Source: Chrysomallon squamiferum
Lineage: Eukaryota; Mollusca; Gastropoda; Neomphalida; Peltospiridae
Reading direction: 5' to 3'
NCBI GenBank assembly: GCA_012295275.1
Contig: CM022675.1
Span: 14,849,463 to 14,913,462, forward strand
DNA: 64,000 nt
Shown: positions 40,545 through 54,623 of the stretch, one piece after another
How the letters are laid out: the number at the start of each line of letters is the position of its first letter
Position numbering within the stretch: the first letter of the stretch is position 1
The notes under the pieces: model-generated
Databases searched by the model: none
The model's input: only the letters and a program-made list of their open reading frames with translations
What the model was told of the DNA's origin: nothing
Position numbers and translations under genes: made by a program

Positions 40545-43500
40545 ATAATGGCGAGGAATTGCCATGGATTGAATGTGAACACAGGATAAAATGGTGTGAT
40601 GATTTAACTTCAAATATAAAAGGCAGCATATCGCTACGATGAAAAATGATTTCACGTGAAAGACTGGACGGGTGTTAGCCCCATATAAGTCTACCCAAAT
40701 AAGAAAATGTTCAGCCTAATTCAAATTAAGTAAATATTAAGTACATTTTCGATCTATCAGCAAGGTGTTAAGATATTGTCAGACATTAATTTACTACTGT
40801 TATATTAACATTTTTTGTTTTGGTTCAGTTATCTGCCCCGCTGCTCCTCTAAACCCTGCATCCTGTAAGACGTCCTCATGCATCAAAGGCTTCGAGTTTG
40901 CTTACCAGTTCTGTCCTCAGACATGTGGAGTCTGTCCAGGTAAATGTCCGAATACAGACATGATCTCTCTTACTTTTTATAAGTAAATATGACGATACCA
41001 TTATGTATAATATCTATATCAACGTAGGGAAGTGTTGTATGTTTAAAGACATTAGAGTTTTACTAATTGTTGTCATATTAAACTGTTACTAACTGTTGTA
41101 ACATTAAACATTTTATACTTGTTGTGATATTAAGATTTTAATAATTGTTCTCATACTGAAAATGTAGCAATTCCTGATTTAATTTTTAGTTTAAGATTAA
41201 CCTGGGCTTTATTTATTACTTCTTTTTTGAAAATAAATTCAGACAATTGCACCCTAACGTGTCAAAATGGCGGATATCTGGTTCATGTGACAGACACAAA
41301 TGGAACCAGGTGTATGTGTTATTGTCCAGCACCGTTTAATGGAACTCAGTGTGGTAAGTAATATCAATCAGCTATAGACAGACAGATAGACAGATAGATA
41401 GATAAATACTGAGATGTAGACTGACAGATAGGTAGAAGGTATCAGAGACAGAGAGAGAAAGAGAGTTTAATTGTCATGCGACAACAATAAAGAATTACCT
41501 TAGAGGAAAATATTTATTCTGCAGCTTTTCATAGCTGTATATAAAAAAAAGATTATCTTAGTTATTTTTGAATGTGCAAAGTATTAACTTCACAGTTTAT
41601 TTTACAGTTCTAGCCATCTAGTTCACTGAATATTACATATAAGTACACCTGTACTTGCAAATATTTATGTAACTTTCTTTTCTTTCCAGAAAGTAAACCA
41701 CCAGGTAATGTAAATTATTTTTATTTTGGAAGAATCGAATCTGTGCAATAAAATAAATTCTTGAGATTCAGTTGCACAATAGATTTCTCGTATAGTTCAA
41801 ACACATAAACAAAAATTATATTGACTTATTATTTGGCTGTTTAAGATCACAAATAAAATAAATGCCTTGCTTTTCAACATATTTAAATCTGCATGGTCCA
41901 TGAACTCCTTTTGTGAAATGTAGTCAATAATGTATGAAATTAAAGCTTGTTATCTGAAAGGCTTGAAGCTGATAAACTGTATTGTTCTGTGAACTGTCCC
42001 GGGTGATTAGAGTGTAGTTGCAGCGCTAGAATACAAAATATCAGCGTTTTCTTCAGAACTGGCTAATTTTAGAAAACAGGTCAATTTGAGATTTTATTGT
42101 ATCATTTACTTTAATACATGCATTCATTTTAAACGTTTGATATGTCTAAGATATAATGTCAGTATTTCCTAGTAGTAAGCACATATATTATCGATATATT
42201 AATTTCAGTTTTCTTGTCAAGCTACAATTTTACTTTAAAATATCTAACAGTTTTGTATTAATTACAGGATGTTCTCTGGTTTGTCAGAATAATGGAGTTT
42301 TGGATGCCACCTGTTCAAATTGTACATGTGTTAACAACTGGACCGGTCCTACATGTGGTTTGTTGATTTCTACTTCTTTCTTTCTTTTCTACATTTCTTC
42401 CCTTTTTCATTTCATTTGTTATTTCTTGACTTTCTCAGAACAATAATACATGTTTTTCCAAAGAAAAATAAATATTATATGTGTGTTGGGAAATGTTTTC
42501 TATATTTCTCCCTTAGTTGTTGCAGTATGTGTTATAGTTGTACTAATGTTGGTACCATTTTTGTTCAGCTAATTGCAGTTTGAACTGTCAAAACGGTGGT
42601 ACAGCAGACGCCAACTGTACGTCATGTACTTGTATTGCTCCATGGACCGGAACTACATGTAGTATGTTTATTTATTTATTAATTAAAATTATTAAAAAAA
42701 AATAATAATAAAAATAAAGGTATGAATGAATGATAGAGATAATTACTTACATTAAAAGCAACAACAGTAACAATAACAAAATAATAAAAACAATATGATA
42801 TAAAATATATTAAAATCTTAATTCACAAAAATTGGACTGTTTCTATTCTCCAGCATTTTTATACTGGTGTGTAGTTTAATAATACATTTAATATGTCACG
42901 AAAGAAATCATTTATGTTTATTACTCTTTAAGATTTATAAAAAGGAACAAAAGTGATGAGTACAGAGATAATTTTTATTTTAAGGCCAATGTGGAATCAC
43001 TTCGTGCCAAAATGGAGGAAATGTGGACTCAGTAACGTGCAAGTGTCAATGTACAGACCAGTACTTTGGGACAATGTGTGAAAAGAGTAAGTGTTTTTTT
43101 TTTTTTAATATTTTTAATTAAAACGGTTCTGTCTTTGATCTAAACACTCTCTGTTTTACACACTTACTTCTCAGTAAAACAATATTTTGTTACTCTTTGT
43201 GCAAAGTGCCTAATTACTTCAGTATATATTAAGTTCTCCGCCGATTTCTTCTCATTTAATGACAGCAGCAGAAGCTACAACAAGGTTTACAGCAAATAAC
43301 AATTTACTGTAGAATGTAATAACATGTCATTAAATGTGTTTGTTTTATTTGTTTCTTCGTCAGCCTGTAGCAGTGGTGCTGCGGATGCTGCCAGCGCTGC
43401 CTTTCAGCAAACATGTTTGTTGTCAATTACTCGCTCCAACTGTGCAAAGTCATGTGGACTTTGTATAAGTAAGTTTACTGCAGGCAGAGTTCTGTAGCTT

Positions 43501-43999
43501 AATACGTTTACGTTGCACATACAGTCTATTTAGAATAGTAACTAAACTATGAAAACTGATGGTCATAGTAAGACCAAAGACAAGCACGACAAGAAAAATA
43601 ACTAAAACAACAACAACACATTTATATTGTTCTTGTTTACAATGATGACATTTTGACAATAAGACATCGTGAAGAACACCATGAAAATAAATAAATAAAT
43701 AAAATGAATGATTAAACAACAATAATAGTAAAAGTATAGTAATGTATAATGGAATGGTTTATTTACATTTATTTACAGCATGTAGGGATAGAAATACTTA
43801 TTTCTGTAGAATACTGACCCAGAGGAGTCAAGTGTCAGGAAAAGCTAAGTTTTGCGCTTCAGTAACGGCAGGAGAGTGCAAATCAGCCTGTCCATGTAAT
43901 AAGTCTTCTTTTTTCTCCTTTCTCTCTTTTTTATCGTTCTATTCCTCTATTTATTTACTCAATTACTGCTCAAATTACATTAATATAATATGAGTTAAT

Positions 44000-44232
44000 A
44001 AATTAATTATAGTTCAGATTATGTCATTATAATAAGACATTATAAATTAGTTAATTATAGTTCAGATTACGTCAGTATAATAAGACATTATAAATTAGTT
44101 AATTATAGTTCAGATTACGTCAGTATAATAAGACATTATAAATTAGTTAATTATAGTTCAGATTACGTCAGTATAATAAGACATTATAAATTAGTTAATT
44201 ATAGTTCAGATTACGTCAATGTAATATGATAT
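44000..44232. repeat. 48-bp minisatellite in the last intron of CAP copy 2
   Basis: Nearly five units of the 48-base repeat. The sequence AAGAAATAGTTTC at about 44266-44278 just downstream is the unoccupied version of the Tigger-like insertion site in copy 3. Confidence 0.88.
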
Positions 44233-44437
44233 TATTCGTCAGTTATGTAATTACATTACATTATAAGAAATAGTTTCTTTACAGATTTGCCAGTTACATT
44301 ATGTAATATTACCTGTATTTCAAGTAAACAAAGGCAAATGTGATAAATCACTAATGTTTTTATTTTTCAGAAACTAATTTCCAGAGAAGAAATCCACACG
44401 TGGAAGAACATTGCTGTTATTTCTCTAAGAAAATAAA

Positions 44438-46283
44438 TAATAAGAACAACTCTGATGTTTTGGTTTGTCATTTTGTGAATTTTGTTTTTCTGTTTTCTTT
44501 CAAAATTAAAAGGTAGTTTATCTGTGTATGTCTCTCTTTTTCTGTCTCCATGTCTGACTCTATAAAAGAAGAAAATGTCCCCACCCCTCGAAAACCCAGA
44601 GTGGTATCTAACGGAAAACATTTATTTACAAACTCATTAATGGTTATGTTAATACATATTTATTTTTAATTAAGCCTTTCTAAGACCACGTTATATATTA
44701 ATTCAGTTTAGAGTGAATGTAAGTATAAAGAATAATTATAATTTGTCAATAATAAAACATAAAACACTGCTCACATCTTTACAAATCGTTACAAATCTTT
44801 ACCATTTTGAAACATTCTACATTTGAATTAACGTTTTTAATCTCTTTTTATCGCTTAACATGTGTATACAAACACATACGTGCACGAACACACAAACACA
44901 CATGCACACATAAATCCAGCCCACACAAATAGCAATTATTTGGGTTAATTTAGATCCGAATTAACTGTGCGGATGCGTGTTCGCATATGTTGAAGAGCCC
45001 TGAAGAAATTTCTCAAAAAAAGAAAAGAAAAGGAAAAAGATTACCCCCCCGAAAAAAAAAGAAGCTAAACCCCCCCCAAAAACAAAACAACAACAACAAC
45101 AACAACAAAAAAAAACACAAAAAAACCCCAACAATAAAAAACAAACAGACAAAAATTACTAATGCACACTCTCCAGAAAACCCCCACACATTCCAGTCCC
45201 AAAATAATATTTGTGTGGTGTAAGTTGTAAATGCTACATTGACGTTTATTTTAAACTGTCTTAATGTTTTTGATAAATGCACGTGCACGTACTCTGCGTG
45301 AGGAATAAGTAATAGTAATGTATGTGTTCCTTTTCTTCTTTTCTTTTTGAGAGAGGAATGTCATTAAAAAATAATAACAACAAAAACAACATAACAACAA
45401 GAACAACAACAATAATGGATATACATTATTTGACTATATCTGGTATAAATATACACAAACCTAAACACAAAACAACGACATAAAACCCCAAAATAAAACG
45501 AGAACTTACCACAAAAGTAACAATAACAGTAAAAGATCCACACAAAACAACAACAAACAAACAAAAATCAACAGAAAACAAAACAAAGAAACAACATAAA
45601 ATATAAAACAAAAGTAAAGAAATCAATAAAATAGGAAATTTCAAAGACAGAAAAAAAGAAACATTCATTCACTGATTCATTATTAAAATTCCATTCCTGA
45701 TAAAACGACATAATTATGATTCTTGTCAATACATAGAGAACATTGATAGTGCTATAACTAGTTAGCTGAACTCCTTACATAAAACATACCTAATATGTTA
45801 CAATATCTTACATATTTAATTAAAATTGATATGGCTTATTTTTAATTCATTAACCCTAGAATATGTAATGTATAAAACAAGATTTTATAGTATGAATTCT
45901 GTAAATAAAAAAATTAATAATGTAAACATTACAGTCAGGCACATATAAAAACATGAAGAATTAAATATTCATATAATACACAATATGACACTAGAGATAT
46001 AAAAGAAACCAAAACAGTTATTAAACAGTATTTCATTAAATTTAATACTTACAGCGATTGTCACATTTGTTTTAACACACAAAGTTTAATTAAATTCTCT
46101 GTTTACATTTTCAACAGATGTCACATTCAGGAATCCTTTTATCTCGACCCACTTCTTCCTTTTTTTCCACTCTTGTTTTAAAACAAGTAGACGAAATATT
46201 TTAAACAGGTCGAAATTAATAATTTCAGAACCATCTGCTACGCCTGAACGTGACTGTTTTCAAAACTTCAAACCTCAGCTTAC
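44438..46283. other. Spacer between CAP copies 2 and 3
   Basis: No gene is visible. The sequence is nearly identical to 34614-36476 in its first two thirds. The last 230 bp (from 46052) switch to being almost identical to the copy 1 promoter (from 25926) instead. Confidence 0.75.
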
Positions 46284-46290
46284 TATAAAT
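46284..46290 (+). promoter_or_regulatory. TATA box of CAP copy 3
   Basis: TATAAAT, 57 bases before the ATG at 46341. Across roughly 290 bp around it, I find a single base difference from copy 1. Confidence 0.75.
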
Positions 46291-46340
46291 GGAGGAAGCA
46301 ATTTAGTGCAGACATCACTGATCTGAGAAACTTTGTAAAA

Positions 46341-47431
46341 ATGACTTTGATTCAAGTTGTTGCCGTTTATTTGATGCTTCCAGTTTTCCAGTGTTTTCAT
46401 ACTGGTAAATATATTTAGTCCTATTCTTTCTTTTTTAATTTTAATTTTTATATTGTATTGTATTGTATTGTACTGTACTGTACTGGATTGCATTGCATTG
46501 CTTTGTGTTGTGTTATGTTGCGTTGAATTTATTGTTGTGTTTGTGTTTGGATTTAATAGTAGTGCTTCTTTAATTTGTCTTGAAGATTGAAAATGATATA
46601 TTTTAAAATTAAGTGTTAAGATTTTATTTCCTTTTTCTTCTTTCTTTAATAATGAAATAAAATTCGCAAAGGAAAGTTTATTTTAATTCCGATTAAAGCA
46701 TCAGAAACAATAATAACAATAATAGCAATAATAACCATCATAGTTATCACATACAAATGAAGGATCCCCTTAACTGAAATTCTGAAATCAGAAATTGTTT
46801 TCGGACTCATTCTATAAACAGAATTTATGTTATGCACAGAATTATATATATATATAAAACGAAATCCTTTTGATGAGAAAACCATTAGTATTTGAAGACT
46901 ACTTTACATCATATATAGTGTCTGGTTCAGTATTAGAGATCACGAAGGTACAATTGCTCTTTGGAGAGTTTAATTATTCACGGCAATATTGAGAGACTCC
47001 TAATTTTGTACTGAATCCTGCCCTGGAATCACTGGTAACAATTAGTTTCACATTACGTGGAATCTGAACTGCTGCTCTTTGTAAAACCATGCCCACCACA
47101 GTTAGAGTCCAGGTGAACAGGCTTATACCAGTCAAACTATTTCGATTACTAATCTCTTTCATACAATATTAATGAGGAGACCATCTCAAGATTTGTCATA
47201 ATTAATCCTTACGTGTGTTTCAAGTAGAAGTTGAAGACTCATTTTTAACAAATTGTTACTTTACTGCTCTTTGATTACTATTGGATTACTCTTAATAGCC
47301 CAAGAGAATGTTTTCAGAAAGTATGCATCATTTTCACCATCAGATTTCAGAAGAATTACACATATTTCCTAAGTGAATAAGACATTACACAAATTTGCTG
47401 AAATGTTCAGAAATCGTACATATTTCTTGTA

Positions 47432-47516
<85 letters not shown>

Positions 47517-50500
47517 CCAACATCCAAAAGATTTCCGGAACCAAGCATTTCGGATGAGGGATTTTGAACATGTAATGAATATTTGTTAAAAATTTGTTAA
47601 AATACTTATGCTAATGTAATGACGACGACGATTATGATATAATAATAACTGCTAGTTCCTTTAAAGGACCTGTTTATTTTTCTAGATGGACTCAAGCAAC
47701 GTGTAAGAAGACAAGTAAGATATATTTAAATTTCATCAAATGTTCTTATTTGTGTATATATGTATGTGTGTGTCTATGTGTGTATGTGTGTATGTATGTG
47801 TGTGTGTGGGTAACTGTTTGTACGTATGTACTGTCGACTGGTATCTCTTAATATTTACATATGACCTGAATATAACAGAAGAGTCTGTATGTTTTAGATT
47901 GATCCGGTGTGTGTGTGTGTGTCTAAACTAAAAGAAACATAACAGACATGCAAACAACAGACACATTTACAGAATCGCTAAATCTTATATATTAAAGTGT
48001 TTTTGTTTTTGTTTTTTTTGTTGTTGTTTTTTTGTTTATTTCTGTGATTTTCATGCTGATTTGCTTTACAAGATCTTTGAATTTCATTAAAATTGTTAAC
48101 ATATTTTGATTTATTTTATATTTTTATTTTCTTCTTTCTTGTTTTTCACAGGGGTGTGAATATGATTTTTTTATTTCATCACATTCGATGTGCAATATGG
48201 GTCAGGGAACCGCAGTTCCACTGTTATCAGCCGACATCACTGCTGCCGTTGCAGAGCTCAACAACATCAGGAACACAGTAGACCCACCCGCAGACAACAT
48301 GGAAAAAATGGTTAGAATATTATAACGCTTGTTTATTTTGTCATATTGTATAGAACGTTACCTCCTAAAGAGCTTAAATATTTTTCTTTTATTGCAGATA
48401 TCTAAATTTTTAAAAATCGGTTTCCTGACCGCATTTCATTCTCTCTCGACAAATCGATTATCTATCTTTCTGTGTATCAGAATATATCTGTAGCACTATC
48501 TATATTAAAATAACAAAAAAGGCAACAATAAAGTAAACATACGAGGAACAACAGATACAGGTAAATGATGAAATTATTTCAAAATATTATATCTAGATTG
48601 TTAACATTGCATAACCAGATTTGTCAAAAATCTAAATTTCACAGATATATGCGCGGCCACCGAGATAGATAATTATATAACTATATATTATAATGCAGAT
48701 ATGGGATGATGAACTGGCTAAAATAGCAGAAGCGAGTGCTTCAAAGTGTACACTGTGTCCCGATGGATATTCAGAGCGCCAAGCTTTTGGTAAATAAAGT
48801 ATATAATTTTCTGAACAGCTAAGACATATATATATTTCTTGAAGAGTTAAAAATGATAATAATAATAATAATAATACATTAAATTAAACTATATCAAACG
48901 AATCACAGATTATATGTAACAAAATAATTTTCAGCTCTGCCTAACGTCTTGATTGGTCAGAACATTTTCCAGTCAATTAATGTCGAGACAAACATACTTA
49001 CTGCAATAAGAAGTTGGGAGACAGACAAAAACAGTTTTGTTTATGGAGATGGGTTCAGTAATGGAGGAATTGCTGATCAATATGCCCAGGTATGTTTCTA
49101 CTTTTATAACTTATGTTTAAGCGTCCTTTAAACAATCCATTGATATGATCTTTAAAATACAATTTGATTAAAACTATTTTAAAACAATAAAGACTAATAT
49201 TATAAAAAGGTTATTGATCCGTTTCACACAAAAAACATATAACCACACATATACAAAAAAAGAAAAGAAAAAGAAAAATAACAAAGAAAAGTGTTTGTTA
49301 CTTGTATAACAAGCGACAAAATGAAATAAAGACTGTTATCATATGTCAGAAATACTCATCTGTAACTCGTCAAGTCTTTCTTCACTGCTGATACGAACTC
49401 TATGTAAGTCGTGGAGGAAAAAGGAATAAGATAAGAATGTGGTTAGAGGGTAGTCTAGAAAAAAAAAAAAATAATAAAACCCACAACAAACTAACAAAAA
49501 AATATCACCTTTTAAAATTACGCATTTCACAGAGAAATTAATATTTTATTTTCATTTTCATCTGAGTCATAAGGGGTCGTTACAGATTTCACCTGTGACT
49601 AAGACGGATGCTGATGTGGAATGTTTCTTCCTGGAAATTTGTGACAAATCTGTGTCTGGACAAGAACGACTGAATTTATTTCAAAGTGGAGTTAAAGCAT
49701 TTTGGTCCGCCCCTGAACTCACAATTATTTATCTGCATCCATTTTGGTGTCAGATGAATGCAACAGTATTCTATGACTCTTCTAAAAATCTATTTTTTGT
49801 TGTTGTAAAATTGCCATTTTATTCTGGACTATGCTATAGATGTCTATAACTCTTTCATTTTAAAACATATGACATTTTTCTCTACAGATGATATTTCATA
49901 GGTCTTCAAAGGTTGGATGTGGCGTTGCTGACTGCACGAACGCTGGAGGTGTTGATGGTAGTCCACTGTATAAAAGTGTAACTGTTTGTAACTACGCTCA
50001 CAGGTAAGAAATAATATGTTTTTTATTTTCATTGTTTTTGGAATAAATAACAAAAACAGCATGAGTATAATCGTGAAAAAAGCATCTTTATTTCGTCAAC
50101 AACAACAACTACAATAACAATAATAACGGTGATGAAGACTTAAATAATTGTTGGAATAATGTTAAATATAATATTACCATTAAATATTATTATATTTTCG
50201 TTTTTCTTTTTAAACGTTTACATATTATATTTATAAGTAAACAGGATATAAATAAATTTTAATTTTCATAACTTGTAAACATATATGACTAATTCCTCCA
50301 GGACTATATCGCATATTCATTGAAATACTTAAAAGATAGCAATATTTAGAATAGTTATCATTAATATATAGAGTAGTTAAGTTCTAGAATAAGAAATATT
50401 GGAAGTATTAGTATATAACATATTAGTAACGTCAACAAATACAAATTATCAGTATGAGACGGTAGAGTTGTTAATTACCGATGGTAACTTTAAGAAATGT

Positions 50501-51127
50501 ATAATAGTTATTGTCAGTATAAGAATAACATATTTAAATGTTGAAACAAGCATATTTTGTATAAATCTATGGCAATTTTAAACACTGAAATGATAGTAAC
50601 CAGACAGTTATTAATTACACGTATTTTCCCCAGCCCTCTGACAGTAAATGAGTTAGCGCAACCTTACTGTGCAACTGGCCTTGGCTGTGATACATGCGCC
50701 ACAAAAGACGCGAATTATACATCACTGTGTGGTGAGTGGATTTTTACACTCAAAAACTTGTATCGTGATTTTAATACTACTAATAATTTATACAACTATG
50801 TATCGTGATTTTAATACTACTAATAATTTATACAACTATGTATCGTGATTTTAATACTACTACTAATTTATACAACTATGTATCGTGATTTTAATACTCG
50901 TAATAATTTATACAGCTAAGTATCGTGAGTTTAACATTGTGATGAAATGACGTAATTTTTGCCTAACTATTCAGATTACTACATTTTAACAACGTTGTCT
51001 TTCAGACTGTGGTGGAATGACGTGTTTCAACGGAGGAGATCTCAGCGTAAAAACGTGCACTTGTAGCTGCAGCAAAACAAATTTTGGTTCACAGATTACT
51101 TCAGGCAGCAAATGCGAAACGTGTAAG

Positions 51128-51197
<70 letters not shown>

Positions 51198-54100
51198 AAA
51201 TAAATATTGTCAGATATTAATTTATTACTATTATTTTCAATTTTTGTTTTTGGTTAATATTAAAAATGTTCTGCACTGATTTCGTTAAGTCGTCTGTCCT
51301 GCTAATCCTGTGAACCCTGCAGCCTGCAAGACGGAAAACTGCTTTAATGGCTTCGAGTTTGCCTCCCAGTTCTGTCCTCAGACATGTGGTGTCTGTCCAG
51401 GTAAATGTCCGAATACCGACATACGTTCTTACGTGTGTTATAAGTAAATACGATTAGAAATAAGACCTGTATGAATGTTTAGAGACATTAGACTTTTACT
51501 AATTGTTGTGACATTAAACTTTTACCAGCTGTTGTCATATTAAACTTTTGCTAAGTGTTGTGATATCAAAACATGTATATTTTTGTTGTGATAATGAAAG
51601 TTAAGCAGTTTCTGATTTCATTTATTTTTTTATTTAAAATTAATCTGGGCTTTATTTATTACTTCTTTTTAAAAATAAATTCAGACAATGTATAATATCT
51701 ATATCAATGTAGGGAAGTGTTGTATATTTAAAGACATTACATTTTTACTAACTGTTGTGATATTAAACTGTTACTGTTGTGATATTAAAAGTTTTATACT
51801 TGTTATGATATTAAGATTTTAATAATCGTTCTCATACTGAAAATGTAGCAATTCCTGATTTAATTTTTAATTTAAGATTAACCTGGGCTTTATTTATTAC
51901 TTCTTTTTTGAAAATAAATTCAGACAATTGCACCCTAACGTGTCAAAATGGCGGATATCTGGTTCATGTGACAGACACAAATGGAACCAGGTGTATGTGT
52001 TATTGTCCAGCACCGTTTAATGGAACTCAGTGTGGTAAGTAATATCAATCAGCTATAGACAGACAGATAGACAGATAGATAGATAAATACTGAGATGTAG
52101 ACTGACAGATAGGTAGAAGGTATCAGAGACAGAGAGAGAAAGAGAGTTTAATTGTCATGCGACAACAATAAAGAATTACCTAAGAGGAAAATATTTATTC
52201 TGCAGCTTTTCATAGCTGTATATAAAAAAGATTATCTTAGTTAGTTTTGAATGTGCAAAGTATTAACTTGACAGTTTATTTTACAGTTCTAGCCATCTAG
52301 TTCACTGAATATTACATATAAGTACACCTGTACTTGCAAATATTTATGTAACTTTCTTTTCTTTCCAGAAAGTAAACCACCAGGTAATGTAAATTATTTT
52401 TATTTTGGAAGAATCGAATCTGTGCAATAAAATAAATTCTTGAGATTCAGTTGCACAATAGATTTCTCGTATAGTTCAAACACATAAACAAAAATTATAT
52501 TGACTTATTATTTGGCTGTTTAAGATCACAAATAAAATAAATGCCTTGCTTTTCAACATATTTAAATCTGCATGGTCCATGAACTCCTTTTTTTGTGAAA
52601 TGGTAGTCAATAATGTATGAAATTAAAGCTTGTTATCTGAAAGGCTTGAAGCTGATAAACTGTATTGTTCTGTGAACTGTCCCGGGTGATTAGGGTGTAA
52701 TTGCAGCGCTAGAATACAAAATATCAGCATTTTCTTCAGAACTGGCTAATTTTAGAAAACAGGTCAATTTGAGATTTTATTGTATTATTTACTTTAATAC
52801 ATGCATTCATTTTAAACGTTTGATATGTCTAAGATATAATGTCAGTATTTCCTAGTAGTAAGCACATATATTATCGATATATTAATTTCAGTTTTCTTGT
52901 CAAGCTACAATTTTACTTTAAAATATCTAACAGTTTTGTATTAATTACAGGATGTTCTCTGGTTTGTCAGAATAATGGAGTTTTGGATGCCACCTGTTCA
53001 AATTGTACATGTGTTAACAACTGGACCGGTCCTACATGTGGTTTGTTGATTTCTACTTCTTTCTTTCTTTTCTACATTTCTTCCCTTTTTCATTTCATTT
53101 GTTATTTCTTGACTTTCTCAGAACAATAATACATGTTTTTCCAAAGAAAAATAAATATTATTTGTGTGTTGGTAAATGTTTTCTATATTTCTCCCTTAGT
53201 TGTTGCAGTATGTGTTATAGTTGTACTAATGTTGGTACCATTTTTGTTCAGCTAATTGCAGTTTGAACTGTCAAAACGGTGGTACAGCAGACGCCAACTG
53301 TACGTCATGTACTTGTATTGCTCCATGGACCGGAACTACATGTAGTATGTTTATTTATTTATTAATTAAAATTATTAAAATAATAATAATAATAAAAATA
53401 AAGGTATGAATGAATGATAGAGATAATTACTTACAATATAAAAGCAATAACAGTAACAATAACAAAATAATAAAAACAATATGACATAAAATATATTAAA
53501 ATCTTTTCTATTCTCCAACATTTTCATACTCGTGTGTAGTTTAATAATACATTTAATGTGTCACGAAAGAAAACATTTATGTTATTACTCTTGAAGATTT
53601 ATAAAAAGGAACAAAAGTGATGAGTACAGAGATATTTATTTGAGTGTGATTTATACTTTAAGGCCAATGTGGAATCACTTCGTGCCAAAATGGAGGAACT
53701 TTGGACTCAGTAACGTGCAAGTGTCAATGTACAGACCAGTACTTTGGGCCAATGTGTGAAAAGAGTAAGTTTTTTTTTAAAATATTGTTTAATTAAAATG
53801 GTTCTGTCTTTATTCTAATCACTGTTTGTTCTACACACTTATTTCTCAGTAAATCAATATATTTATATTTTTTAATTCTTAATTAAAACGGTTCTGTCTT
53901 TATTCTAAACACTGTCTGTTTTACACATTTACTTCTCAGTAAAACAATATTTGTTGTTTTTGCAAAATGTCTAATTACTTTAGTATATATTAAGTTCTCC
54001 GCCGATTTTTTTCTGACGTGAGATGTGTCACAGTGTGTAAACTCGTCGGTGATCTCAATGTGCAAAAAAATGTATGTAGACGTATTGTTGAACTTTCATT

Positions 54101-54586
54101 TCTCTCTCCAAATAAAAACAGCAGAAGCTACAACAAGGTTTACAGCAAATAACAGTTTACTGTAGAATGTAATAACATGTCATTAAATGTGTTTGTTTTA
54201 TTTGTTTCTTCGTCAGCCTGTAGCAGTGGTGCTGCGGATGCTGCCAGCGCTGCCTTTCAGCAAACATGTTTGTTGTCAGTTACTCGCTCCAACTGTGCAA
54301 AGTCATGTGGACTTTGTATAAGTAAGTTTACTGCAGGCAGAGTTCTGTAGCTTAATACGTTTACATTGCACATACAGTCTATTTAGAATAGTAACTAAAC
54401 TATGAAAAATGATGGTCATAGTAAGACCAAAGACAAGCACGACAAGAAAAATAACTAAAACAACAACAACAACAGCACGTTATTTATATTGTTCTTGTTT
54501 ACAATGATGACATTTTGACAATAAGACATCGTGAACGACACCATGGAAATAAATAAATAAATAAAATTAGTGATTATACAACAACA

Positions 54587-54623
<37 letters not shown>

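Larger units (their letters stand above)
36534..44372 (+). pseudogene. CAP copy 2: disrupted CAP-EGF-ShK gene
   Basis: Exon equivalents: 36534-36596, 37596-37624, about 37701-37860, 38250-38340, 38482-38637, 38976-39088, 39821-39918, 40327-40440, 40829-40939, 41243-41353, 41690-41704, 42268-42357, 42569-42661, 42985-43086, 43364-43468, 43779-43895 and 44371 onward. Four lesions relative to copies 1 and 3: exon 1 lacks one base near 36580 (63 against 64); the exon 3 acceptor AG has become AT at 37699-37700; the T run at 37716-37723 has one extra base; and exon 5 has an extra T at 38627-38629 (156 against 155), which destroys the HYTQ motif and brings a stop in exon 6. From exon 6 on, every exon has normal length, phase and borders and is almost identical to copy 1. 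A full-length protein cannot be made. A shorter product from an internal start is conceivable but not shown. Single-base indels in T runs could partly be assembly errors; the acceptor loss is not in such a run. Confidence 0.85.

Noticed and set aside
40417-40655. Arg-Glu repeat proteins on the minus strand
   Set aside because: They are translations of the (TC)n microsatellite.
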